Positions 7,061-13,770 of a stretch of 13,880 bases of DNA are shown in pieces. The stretch comes from Syntrophomonadaceae bacterium (GTDB lineage Bacteria > Bacillota > Dethiobacteria > PWVN01): the NCBI GenBank assembly GCA_003561835.1, contig PWVN01000205.1, forward strand, positions 1 to 13,880, in the 5' to 3' direction. The notes under the pieces are model-generated. The model saw nothing but the letters and a program-made list of their open reading frames with translations, searched no databases and was not told where the DNA came from. Numbering within the stretch: position 1 is the stretch's first letter; each line of letters opens with the position of its first letter. The translations under genes and the position numbers were made by a program.

Positions 7061-7693
7061 TTACGCCAGCAAACGGTCCGCCAGTTCCACGGCGGCGGGG
7101 CCGTCAGGGGCGTAGCCGTCGGCACCGATCTCTTCGGCAAAGTCCGCGGTAACGGGAGCCCCGCCGATAATGACTTTGAGCCCGTCCCGGACTCCCTCTT
7201 CCAAAAGCTCGTCGATGGTGTCCTTCATGGCCAGCATGGTGGTGGTCAGCAGGGCGGAAAGCCCCAGGATGTCGGGTTTATGTTCCCTGACGGCGTCCAC
7301 GAACTCCCGGGGAGAGATATCCACCCCCAGGTTGACCACCTGGTAGCCGCTGCTTTCCAGCATGATTACCACCAGGTTTTTGCCGATGTCATGGAGGTCC
7401 CCCTCTACCGTACCGATGACCACTTTCCCGGCGGTGGGCACATCTTCTTCGGCAATCAGGGGCTTTACGATTTCAATCCCCGCCCCCATGGCCTTGGCGG
7501 ACATGAGGACCTCGGGCATAAACATATCCCCCGCCTTGAACTTCTTACCCACCACCGCCATGCCGGCAATGAGCCCCTGGTTGATGATGTCCAGGGGCGG
7601 CATGCCGCCGGCCACCAGGGCCCTGCAGCCCCCGGCCACTCCCTGGATATCCCCCTCCAGGACCCCTTCTCTAATTTTTTCCAAGTCCGACAT
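7061..7693 (-). CDS. Corrinoid protein of the second MttB pair (MtbC/MttC family)
   Basis: This 210-residue methyl carrier has the two-domain architecture of MtbC/MttC/MtgC proteins: an N-terminal helical bundle (about 1-85) and a C-terminal Rossmann cobalamin-binding domain (about 90-210). The base-off B12 motif is GDLHDIGKN with D99, H101 (lower cobalt ligand) and G104. LGLSALLTTTM (143-153) and the GGAPVT loop (177-182) complete it. During catalysis the partner MttB protein should methylate Co(I), and a further methyltransferase not found here would pass the methyl to tetrahydrofolate or coenzyme M. ATG 7693 has AGGAGG at 7704-7709. It follows the second MttB gene by 75 bases. It is clearly homologous to the corrinoid protein at 9296-9943, with a slightly different motif (GDLHDIGKN versus HDIHDIGKD). 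Confidence 0.93.
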   Translation of the reverse strand: MSDLEKIREGVLEGDIQGVAGGCRALVAGGMPPLDIINQGLIAGMAVVGKKFKAGDMFMPEVLMSAKAMGAGIEIVKPLIAEEDVPTAGKVVIGTVEGDLHDIGKNLVVIMLESSGYQVVNLGVDISPREFVDAVREHKPDILGLSALLTTTMLAMKDTIDELLEEGVRDGLKVIIGGAPVTADFAEEIGADGYAPDGPAAVELADRLLA

Positions 7694-7768
7694 AAATGGT
7701 CTGCCTCCTTTGTCGAGTTGTATTCTCTAATCAATAGGCGTGGTCCCTGCCTCTGAAGTTGCTGACTT

Positions 7769-9250
7769 TTATCTGGGGCCAAAAGGCAGCTCGTAAATCC
7801 CCCGCTCTGCCATGATATCCTTGACCACCCGGTCCAGCTGACCTTCCCTGGCCGCATCCAGGGCCGGGGGTTGGTGCTCCTCGAGGATTTGCTGCACCCT
7901 GGTTTGGGCCCGCGCAAAGCTGCCCCGGCTGCCCTCTTCCACCCAGTTGTTGCGGTCCTTGCGGTCGATAATGGGGGAGGGGATATAGGGTTCCTTCTTG
8001 AACCACCTGAAGGTATGCTCCTCCGACATGTAGTTGCCTCCCGGGCCCAACCGGCAGATCAGGTCCAGGGCCAGGGTATCCTCGTTGAGGTCCATCCCCC
8101 GGTTCAGGCGCAGGGCCATGCCGCAGATCTCGTTGTCGATGACCAGCTTTTCCAGGCTGATGCAGCTGACGAAGTCCAAAATCCCCGGGCCGGAAATCAC
8201 GTTGATGCCGGCCAGCGTGGCCACGACCCCGCTCATGCTGGTTTCCAGCCCCGCCTGGGCATCCACCGTCTTGGAGTCGCTGAGGGCGGCATAGGTGTGG
8301 GTGGGGAGCCCGTAATATTTGCCCATCTGGGCGTAGGCGGCAGCAATCATGGTGGCCTCCATGGCGCTCAGGGGGGTGGTGCCGAAGCGCATGTCGAAGT
8401 GAACGGGGGCACCCCCGTAAATGAAGGGGGTCCCGGGGTTCACACACTGGGCCAATACCAGACCGCTCAAAGTTTCCGCCACGTCCACCAGGACAGAACC
8501 GGCCAGGGTGGCAGGGCTGGCCGCCCCCGGCATGGGCATGGATACCGTCTCGATGGGGAGGCCGAAGCGGGCGCAGTCGATGATGTTCTGGGAGCTGATA
8601 TGGGTCCACTTCAGCGGAGGCGAAGGGCAGATGTCGAAGACGGCCAGGGGCTTTTCCCGCAGGGCCTCTTTGCTGCCCCGCAGAGCCGCCAGCATATCCC
8701 GCATGTTGGCTACGCCGTGGACGCTGAAGGCCCCCGTGATAATGGGCTTGGGGGAGTTCTTCAGCAGCAGGTACAGCCGGTAGCTGTCCCCGATGAGCTT
8801 GGGCACATCGTACAGGGTGACGGCTGTGGACTGCAGGGCGATGTTGCCTAGGGCATCATTGACCCGGGAAATCTGCACCAGGTCCCGGGCTTCCGATTTC
8901 CTGACGGTCACTCCGTCGGATTCCATGAACTTGATGGCGGAAGAGCCCGGGTCGAAATGGACATTGCTGTCCCCCAGGATCACCGTCCCCTTCCCTTCCC
9001 GGTCAAAGAGCTCCACCCGTTCCGGGGCCCTCTTGATGGCATCCATGACCATCTCCGGCTTGATCCTGGCCGTCTTGCTGGCGGAATCCACCAGGGCGCC
9101 GTTGTCGGCCAGGACCTTCAAGGCTTCCTCCGACTCGAATTTCACCCCTGCCGTTTCCAGTACTTCCAGGGCTTTGGCATGGAGGTCCCGAATTTGGGCC
9201 TCCGTAAGCAGCCGGAACCTGGGTTGGCTCTCAAAAGAAAATTTAGCCAC
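7769..9250 (-). CDS. MttB-family corrinoid methyltransferase, second pair, non-pyrrolysine
   Basis: This 493-residue TIM-barrel methyltransferase of the MttB superfamily (COG5598) is read through as one frame with no amber codon, unlike archaeal trimethylamine MttB. Pyl-free members that have been studied (MtgB, MtpB, MtcB) demethylate quaternary amines and methylate a partner corrinoid protein. Landmarks are SMPMPGAASPATLAGS (237-252), NPGTPFIYGGAP (271-282), LSDSKTVDAQAG (323-334), LEKLVIDNEI (366-375) and LGPGGNYMSEEHT (401-413). SDSK probably lies at or near the position of pyrrolysine in the archaeal enzymes (inference). The start is GTG with GGGAGG five to seven bases upstream. It follows the first corrinoid-protein gene by 45 bases, and its own corrinoid partner comes next. 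Substrate is unknown and trimethylamine is unlikely. Confidence 0.92.
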   Translation of the reverse strand: MAKFSFESQPRFRLLTEAQIRDLHAKALEVLETAGVKFESEEALKVLADNGALVDSASKTARIKPEMVMDAIKRAPERVELFDREGKGTVILGDSNVHFDPGSSAIKFMESDGVTVRKSEARDLVQISRVNDALGNIALQSTAVTLYDVPKLIGDSYRLYLLLKNSPKPIITGAFSVHGVANMRDMLAALRGSKEALREKPLAVFDICPSPPLKWTHISSQNIIDCARFGLPIETVSMPMPGAASPATLAGSVLVDVAETLSGLVLAQCVNPGTPFIYGGAPVHFDMRFGTTPLSAMEATMIAAAYAQMGKYYGLPTHTYAALSDSKTVDAQAGLETSMSGVVATLAGINVISGPGILDFVSCISLEKLVIDNEICGMALRLNRGMDLNEDTLALDLICRLGPGGNYMSEEHTFRWFKKEPYIPSPIIDRKDRNNWVEEGSRGSFARAQTRVQQILEEHQPPALDAAREGQLDRVVKDIMAERGIYELPFGPR

Positions 9251-9295
9251 GGTAAAACCTCCCTCCCTATGATCGATAGTTGTGTCCGAGAAGCT

Positions 9296-9943
9296 CTAAC
9301 CCACCAAACCCCTGGCCAGCTTCACCGCGTCTATGGCATTTTCGGCGAAGCCGTCGGCCCCGATGGTATCGGCCCATCCCTGGTTGACGGGGGCTCCGCC
9401 CACCACGACTTTCACTTCCTGGCGCAGGCCTTCCTTCTCCAGGGCCTTGATGACCGCCTCCTGCTCGGGCATGGTGGTGGTAAGCAGGGCGGAGAGGCCC
9501 AGGATATGGGGCTTTAACTCCCGGACCTTGTCCACGAAGGTATCCGTGGGGACGTTGACCCCCAGGTTGTGCACCTCGAAACCCGCCGCCGTCAGCATGG
9601 AAGCCACCATGTCCTTGCCGATGTCGTGGATATCGTGGAGCATGGTACCGATGACCACCCGGCCCATAATCTTTCTTTTGGCCTGTTGTTCCAGGAGAAG
9701 GGGTTCCAGGATGGCCAGGGCCGCCTTCATGGCCTCGGCGGCAGCCACCAGCTCCGGCAGGAACATATCCCCCTCCTCGAAGCGTTCCCCGACTTCATTG
9801 ATGCCGGCGGTGAAACCCTCTTCGATGGCCTCCAGGGGATGGATGCCCAATTCCACTGCCTTCTCCGCCAGTTCCCCGGCCAGTTCAATTTCCCCTTCCA
9901 GGACACAATTTTTCATTTCACGAAAGATCTGCTCTTTATCCAT
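9296..9943 (-). CDS. Corrinoid protein of the first MttB pair (MtbC/MttC family)
   Basis: This 215-residue methyl-carrying corrinoid protein has a helical bundle (about 1-90) and a Rossmann B12 domain (about 94-215). The cobalamin motif is DIHDIGK with D104, H106 and G109; LGLSALLTTTM (148-158) and VGGAPVN (181-187) follow. I place the start at ATG 9943, preceded by AGGAGG at 9955-9960. An upstream in-frame extension to 10135 overlaps the MttB gene in another frame and is not family sequence. It lies 19 bases after the first MttB gene. The stop is TAG, and the frame continues without another stop into the next MttB gene, so amber read-through would fuse the two. The downstream gene has its own strong ribosome site, so normal termination is more likely. 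Confidence 0.92.
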   Translation of the reverse strand: MDKEQIFREMKNCVLEGEIELAGELAEKAVELGIHPLEAIEEGFTAGINEVGERFEEGDMFLPELVAAAEAMKAALAILEPLLLEQQAKRKIMGRVVIGTMLHDIHDIGKDMVASMLTAAGFEVHNLGVNVPTDTFVDKVRELKPHILGLSALLTTTMPEQEAVIKALEKEGLRQEVKVVVGGAPVNQGWADTIGADGFAENAIDAVKLARGLVG

Positions 9944-9962
9944 TTTTCTCTGTACCTCCTTT

Positions 9963-11426
9963 TCAACCCAGTTCTTTTTCCGCGGCCTTGATAATGCGGG
10001 CAAACTCTTCCTTGACCCGGGGGTCCAGGGGTTTAACTTCGTGGTTTTGCAAAATCCAGCGGGCCTTTTCCGTGGCATCCTCGTAGGCCCCCTGCTTGCC
10101 GCTTTCCAGCCAGGCGCCGTAAGGCTTCCGGTCATAAACGGTGGGCTGCCAGATCTTTTTCATATGCCGGCGGGTATGCTTCTCCGCGAGGGAATTGCCG
10201 CCCGGGCCCACCTTTTTGATGATGTCCAGCGCCAGGGTTTCGTCGTTGACCTCGATTCCACCGGCAACCTTGGCCACCATGCTGTAAATCTCTGCATCCA
10301 TGATGAGCTCCTGAAAGGAGAAGATCTTGGAACCGTTCAGGGTACCGGCGCCGTTGAGGATGGCCGTCCTGGTCAGGACGGGCATGAGGGCGGCAAAGCA
10401 GTTGTCCACGGCGGCCTGCCAGTCGGGTTCTTTGGCCCCCGTGGCAAAGGCTCCCATGGCCAGGGGGATCCGGTAGAAGTGGCAGATTTCCCCGAAGGCC
10501 GCAGCCAGGAGGAAGTCTTCCGGGCCGCCCCCCGTGTACCCTCCCGTCTGCAGGTCGATGGCGGTGGGGGCGGCGGCAAAATAGACGGGGGTACCGGGAT
10601 TGATCAACTGCATGAGGACCAGGGGGCTGACGGCGTCCACCGTGGTCACCACCAGGTTCCCCGCCAGGGTGGCAGGGGCCGTGGCGCAGGACATGGGCAT
10701 GGGCATAAAGCCCGTGGGGATGCCCCATTCTGCCGCCACCATGGAGGCTTCCAGGCTGCCTCCATCCTGCCCCAGGGGGTCCATGGCACACTGCATGTAG
10801 GAAAAGAGGGGGCGGCGGCGCAGGGCTTCCCGGCCTCCGGCCACCACAGCCCCCATTTCCAGGGCATAGCGGGCCATTTTTTCCGAAATCACCGTTTCCG
10901 GCTGAATGTGCATGGTGGTACCCTCCATGCTGGCTTCAATTTCGTGAAGGGGCCGGATGACGGCGGGGACATCCTGGGCGCTGACGGGAGGCCCCCAGAT
11001 GTAGGAAATTTCCGGGAGAAAATCCGCCACCTTGCAAGCATCGGTGATGTCCTGCCTGGTGGTGCGGCGCAGCTCCCCGCTGTGGATATCGTAGATGTCT
11101 ACACAGCAGCCGTCGGTGGACAGGTAAGAAGTCTTGTCATCGATCCACATATCATCCTTGGGCTCCCGGCCCGCCAGCAGGTACCGGGAGGGGGCCTGAC
11201 GGAGGGCTTCCATGACCAGCCGGGCCGGGAGCCTGGCCACCATGGCCTCCCGGTTCACCCGGCATCCCGCTTCTTCCAGGACATCTAAGGCCTTGTGGGA
11301 AGGAAAACGGACTCCCGTTTCTTCCATAACTTCTAGGGCGGCCTCGTGGACTTTCAGAATATCCCGCTCGCTTAAGACCCGGAATTCCAGAAGAGAGCGG
11401 ACCGGTTCAAATTTTCTTTTGCGCAT
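9963..11426 (-). CDS. MttB-family corrinoid methyltransferase, first pair, non-pyrrolysine
   Basis: This is a 487-residue member of the MttB superfamily and the first gene of the sigma-54 operon. It shares the family landmarks with the protein at 7769-9250: PMPMSCATAPATLAGN (242-257), NPGTPVYFAAAP (277-288), FQELIMDAEI (371-380) and VGPGGNSLAEKHT (406-418). In other places it differs strongly. FATGAKEPDWQAA (327-339) stands where the paralogue has LSDSKTVDAQAG, the region where I expect the archaeal pyrrolysine site, so the two probably act on different substrates or steps. There is no internal amber codon. ATG 11426 has GGGAGG at 11435-11440, 8 bases away. The leader from the predicted sigma-54 start is about 34 bases. 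The stop TGA is 19 bases from the corrinoid-protein gene. Tetrahydrofolate-side enzymes are not encoded nearby. Confidence 0.92.
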   Translation of the reverse strand: MRKRKFEPVRSLLEFRVLSERDILKVHEAALEVMEETGVRFPSHKALDVLEEAGCRVNREAMVARLPARLVMEALRQAPSRYLLAGREPKDDMWIDDKTSYLSTDGCCVDIYDIHSGELRRTTRQDITDACKVADFLPEISYIWGPPVSAQDVPAVIRPLHEIEASMEGTTMHIQPETVISEKMARYALEMGAVVAGGREALRRRPLFSYMQCAMDPLGQDGGSLEASMVAAEWGIPTGFMPMPMSCATAPATLAGNLVVTTVDAVSPLVLMQLINPGTPVYFAAAPTAIDLQTGGYTGGGPEDFLLAAAFGEICHFYRIPLAMGAFATGAKEPDWQAAVDNCFAALMPVLTRTAILNGAGTLNGSKIFSFQELIMDAEIYSMVAKVAGGIEVNDETLALDIIKKVGPGGNSLAEKHTRRHMKKIWQPTVYDRKPYGAWLESGKQGAYEDATEKARWILQNHEVKPLDPRVKEEFARIIKAAEKELG

Positions 11427-11470
11427 TCCTTTATCCTCCCTTAAAAAAGTTGGCTACGGGGTTAGTATAC

Positions 11471-11487
11471 AGCAAAATCCGTACCAA
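11471..11487 (-). promoter_or_regulatory. Sigma-54 (-24/-12) promoter of the methyltransferase operon
   Basis: TTGGTACG-GATT-TTGCT on the minus strand matches the RpoN consensus TTGGCACG-N4-TTGCW at all but one position, and the invariant GG and GC are exactly 12 bases apart. Predicted initiation is near 11460. Dyad sites about 100-190 bases upstream fit an enhancer-dependent promoter. Confidence 0.78.
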
Positions 11488-11493
11488 TACAAA

Positions 11494-11516
11494 GGGAGCC
11501 CGCCCGGCGGGCTCCC
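11494..11516 (-). terminator. Hairpin between kamA and the sigma-54 promoter
   Basis: GGGAGCCCG/CGGGCTCCC, a 9-bp perfect stem with a 5-base loop, followed on the minus strand by TTTGTATTGG. The T-run is short. It probably stops transcripts from kamA just before the -24 box. Confidence 0.5.
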
Positions 11517-11560
11517 GCAAATCCGGACATACTTCTTTGGGGTTCCTGCAGTGTTATTGT

Positions 11561-11648
11561 GCCCAATATTGAGCCCCCTCCCCTCAAGGGCTGTCTTCCG
11601 GGGGAGCAAGCAGTCATGCCGAATTTTGAGCATTGCCGAATTTTAGGC
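11561..11648 (-). promoter_or_regulatory. Three dyad repeats, likely enhancer sites for a sigma-54 activator
   Basis: Three 14-bp near-palindromes read on the plus strand as GCCCAATATTGAGC (11561-11574), GCCGAATTTTGAGC (11618-11631) and GCCGAATTTTAGGC (11635-11648). Centres are 57 and 17 bases apart. They lie roughly -100 to -190 from the predicted sigma-54 start, the usual place for enhancer-binding-protein sites. The activator itself is not in the window. Confidence 0.6.
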
Positions 11649-11669
11649 TCCTTCATCCTCCGCAGCTTC

Positions 11670-12905
11670 TCAGCCCTTCTTGACGGCGGGCTCCATGGCC
11701 ACGGCTTTGCTGTTGAGGAGCTGGGTCACCCCCACATCGTAATCCCTGTGCTTGCCGCCGCATAAGGGGCATTCCCTGTCGGGGTCGATGGTCCTGGCGG
11801 GCTGGGAGTAGGTGTAGAGTCCTCCTTCAAAGTTCCGCAAGACCACTTTGGTGGGGGATTCGGTAATCAGGTACTGGGGCATCACGGGGATTTTGCCGCC
11901 GCCGCCGGGGGCATCCACGATAAAGGTAGGGACGGCCAGTCCCGAGGTATGGCCCCGCAGGAATTCCATGATTTCAATCCCTGCCGCCACGGGGGTCCTG
12001 AAGTGCCCGATGCCCTGGGAGAGGTCGCACTGGTAGACATAGTAGGGGCGGACCCGGATCTTCAAGAGGTCGTGCATGAGTTTCTTCATAACCAGGGGGC
12101 AGTCGTTGACCCCGGCCAAAAGCACCGCCTGGTTGCCCACGCCGATCCCGTGATCCGCCATCATGGCGCAGGCAGCAGCGGAAGCCCCGGTGATTTCCTT
12201 GGGGTGGTTGAAGTGGACATTCACATAGATGGGGTGATATTTGGCAATCATCCTGCAGAGCTCCGGGGTGATCCGCTGGGGCATGACCACGGGGGTCCGG
12301 GAGCCGAAGCGCATGATCTCCACATGGGGTATGGCCCGTAACTGCTGCAGTACGTATTCCAGCATGTCGTCGGACATGAGCAGGCCGTCGCCCCCGGAGA
12401 GGACCACGTCCCTGACCACCGGGGTGCGGCGGATGTAATCGATGCCGGCATCGATCTGCTCCCGGGTGCTGGGCTTGTCGGTGACCCCCGCCATCCGGCG
12501 GCGGGTGCAGTGGCGGCAGTACATGGAACACTGGTCCGTCAGGAGAAGAAGCACCCGGTCAGGGTAGCGGTGGGTCAGACCCGGCACGGGGGAGTCCACA
12601 TCCTCATGCAGGGGGTCCTCCATATCGGAGGAAGCCCTGTGCAGCTCGTGGCTGGTGGGCACTGACTGCTTGCGGATGGGGCAGTTTCTGTCCTCCGGGT
12701 CGATGAGGGAGGCATAGTAGGGAGTAATGGCCATCCGCAGGGTTTTCAGGCACTGTTTTATCCCCTCTTCCTCTTCCGGAGTCAGGTCGATGACCTGTTT
12801 CAGGTCTTCCAGGCCGGATATCCGGTGGGCCACCTGCCAGTGCCAGTCCTGCCACTGCTCCCGGGAAACATCCTTCCACAGGGATATTTCTTTGTAGTTT
12901 CGCAT
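11670..12905 (-). CDS. kamA: Lysine 2,3-aminomutase
   Basis: This 411-residue radical-SAM, PLP enzyme converts L-lysine to L-beta-lysine, as in lysine fermentation or synthesis of the osmolyte N-epsilon-acetyl-beta-lysine (ablA). The [4Fe-4S] motif is CSMYCRHC (C126, C130, C133), SGGDGLL is at 170-176 and the PLP lysine is K338 in DAPGGGGKIP. D294 and D331 match the two aspartates that bind the substrate amino group in clostridial LAM. They are replaced in glutamate 2,3-aminomutases, so lysine is favoured. C269 with C379 and C382 (ECPLCGG) suggests the structural zinc site. ATG 12905 has AGGAG at 12914-12918, 8 bases away. The acetyltransferase gene ends 19 bases upstream. The rest of the lysine-fermentation pathway is absent, which favours the osmolyte role. 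Confidence 0.92.
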   Translation of the reverse strand: MRNYKEISLWKDVSREQWQDWHWQVAHRISGLEDLKQVIDLTPEEEEGIKQCLKTLRMAITPYYASLIDPEDRNCPIRKQSVPTSHELHRASSDMEDPLHEDVDSPVPGLTHRYPDRVLLLLTDQCSMYCRHCTRRRMAGVTDKPSTREQIDAGIDYIRRTPVVRDVVLSGGDGLLMSDDMLEYVLQQLRAIPHVEIMRFGSRTPVVMPQRITPELCRMIAKYHPIYVNVHFNHPKEITGASAAACAMMADHGIGVGNQAVLLAGVNDCPLVMKKLMHDLLKIRVRPYYVYQCDLSQGIGHFRTPVAAGIEIMEFLRGHTSGLAVPTFIVDAPGGGGKIPVMPQYLITESPTKVVLRNFEGGLYTYSQPARTIDPDRECPLCGGKHRDYDVGVTQLLNSKAVAMEPAVKKG

Positions 12906-12924
12906 AAAAACATCTCCTTATAAT

Positions 12925-13386
12925 TTATTCACTCACAGGAAGGTCATAGAGGATGGACGAGCCCTCAAATCCCAGTTTTTCATAGATATCCCGGGCAACC
13001 CGGTTCTCTGTTAATGTATGCAATTCCAGCCGGCTCAATTTTTCCTCCCTTGCCACTTCCATGACATGCCGCAAAAGGCTGACGGCCACCCCCCGCCCCC
13101 GCTCCCCCGGGTCCACGATCAGGTCCTCCACATGGCCATACCAGTTGTTGTTCCAGGTGGAGAAATGGCCCAGGTGCAGGCTGACGGTACCGATGACCTT
13201 CCCTTCCTTAAGGGCAACAAAAATTTTCACCTGTTCCGGGTGGACCACGGCATACCGGTAGCTTTCCTCAAGGACCTTCGGTTTGGCCTTCTTGCCGTAA
13301 TCCTCCATCAGCCGGGCCCACAGCTTCAGGACTTCCCCCTCCTGGGCCGGGCCGGCCAGCCGTACCTCATAAGTGCCTTCGCCCAT
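12925..13386 (-). CDS. GNAT-family N-acetyltransferase
   Basis: This 153-residue single-domain Gcn5-related acetyltransferase has beta-4/acetyl-CoA loop VEDLIVDPGERGRGVAV (86-102) with the R-x-x-G-x-A pattern at R96-A101, and the C-terminal ARDIYEKLGF (131-140) seen across the superfamily. ATG 13386 follows GGGAGG by 8 bases. It is tightly coupled to kamA (19-base gap), so beta-lysine is an attractive acceptor, as for AblB in the ablAB osmolyte pair. Canonical AblB proteins are considerably longer (about 270 residues), so this would be a non-orthologous replacement. Otherwise the acceptor is unknown. Its start is 26 bases from the PAS-fragment stop. Confidence 0.85.
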   Translation of the reverse strand: MGEGTYEVRLAGPAQEGEVLKLWARLMEDYGKKAKPKVLEESYRYAVVHPEQVKIFVALKEGKVIGTVSLHLGHFSTWNNNWYGHVEDLIVDPGERGRGVAVSLLRHVMEVAREEKLSRLELHTLTENRVARDIYEKLGFEGSSILYDLPVSE

Positions 13387-13412
13387 GGCATAAACCTCCC
13401 TGCCGGGAATTT

Positions 13413-13571
13413 TTATGCAAAACTGATGCCCTTGATGTTGTCCACTTCCGCGGCGGCGCTGTTGTAGTAGCGGGTGATCCCCCGGCAGTCGATGATCGTC
13501 ACCGCCGTATCCAAGTGGTCCAAAACTTCCTTGAGTATGGCGTTTTCATTGGTCAGTTTCTTCATATCCAT
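13413..13571 (-). CDS. 52-residue PAS-domain fragment of a sigma-54 activator type
   Basis: The peptide runs MDMKKLTNEN, then ILKEVLDHLDTAVTIIDCRG (12-31), then ITRYYNSAAAEVDNIKG (32-48). This is the N-terminal half of a PAS domain as it begins many clostridial sigma-54 enhancer-binding proteins, where a rest of about 400 residues (PAS end, AAA+, Fis-type HTH) would follow. Here the frame stops at TAA after GISFA, and the acetyltransferase ribosome site begins within 20 bases, so the rest is deleted, not frameshifted. It has a good ribosome site (GAGGA, 13578-13582) and a plausible promoter, so it may still be made, but a half PAS fold is unlikely to bind a ligand. It could be a decayed regulator gene or a small protein. 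Confidence 0.6.
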   Translation of the reverse strand: MDMKKLTNENAILKEVLDHLDTAVTIIDCRGITRYYNSAAAEVDNIKGISFA

Positions 13572-13599
13572 GGCAATTCCTCATTTGGGCTGGCGATAT

Positions 13600-13628
13600 T
13601 TTATAATACTTCTATGAAGCCCGGTCTA
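13600..13628 (-). promoter_or_regulatory. Candidate promoter of the PAS fragment-GNAT-kamA unit
   Basis: TAGACC (13623-13628, 4 of 6), 17-base spacer, TATAAA (13600-13605, 5 of 6). It starts about 20 bases before the PAS-fragment ATG, near its ribosome site. Between here and the terminator at 13726 I see nothing else. Confidence 0.5.
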
Positions 13629-13725
13629 TTCCTGCCGGCCCGGTGTGCCTGCGGAGATTTCCCCTCCCCCTGCCGGAGGCAGCCGACAGCCTGTTTCCCT
13701 TCCGTACCCGTCAAGGCCCGGCACC

Positions 13726-13756
13726 AAAAAGGGGCACCGGCCTGAGCCGGTACCCC
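13726..13756 (-). terminator. Rho-independent terminator of the membrane-protein gene
   Basis: An 11-bp stem (13731-13741 with 13746-13756, one G-U pair), TCAG loop, then TTTTT on the minus strand. It follows the stop at 13771 by 14 bases. Confidence 0.9.
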
Positions 13757-13770
13757 CTGGGATGGTTCTC

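Noticed and set aside
6970..7140. N-terminal extension of the binding lipoprotein
   Set aside because: It overlaps the corrinoid-protein gene and would bury the signal peptide. GTG 6969 has an ideal ribosome site.
9944..10135. N-terminal extension of the first corrinoid protein
   Set aside because: It is the MttB coding sequence read in another frame. The homologous start at 9943 has an AGGAGG site and matches the family N-terminus.
9333..11288. A 651-codon open frame on the plus strand, and similar long plus-strand frames at 5311-6960 and 1279-2427
   Set aside because: They lie antisense to clear, full-length enzyme genes. Their translations are low-complexity, rich in Gly, Pro, His and Ser, and resemble no family; such frames are expected in GC-rich DNA.
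7769..11426. Pyrrolysine-containing trimethylamine methyltransferases
   Set aside because: Both MttB frames are complete without an internal TAG, no pyl genes are visible, and TAG serves as an ordinary stop at metY and proX.
11464..11492. Sigma-A-like promoter TTGTAT-17-TATACT upstream of the first MttB gene
   Set aside because: The -35 matches only 3 of 6 bases and the element overlaps the much better sigma-54 site. It might still give basal transcription.
11546..11566. A second sigma-54-like string, GGCAC followed by TGCA
   Set aside because: The GG to GC distance is 14 instead of 12 bases, which RpoN promoters do not tolerate.
11462..11656. 64-codon minus-strand frame between kamA and the MttB gene
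   Set aside because: No properly spaced ribosome site and low-information sequence; it covers the promoter and enhancer dyads, which explain the conserved-looking structure better.
11670..12905. Glutamate 2,3-aminomutase instead of lysine 2,3-aminomutase
   Set aside because: The two aspartates that bind the lysine side-chain amino group are present (D294, D331).
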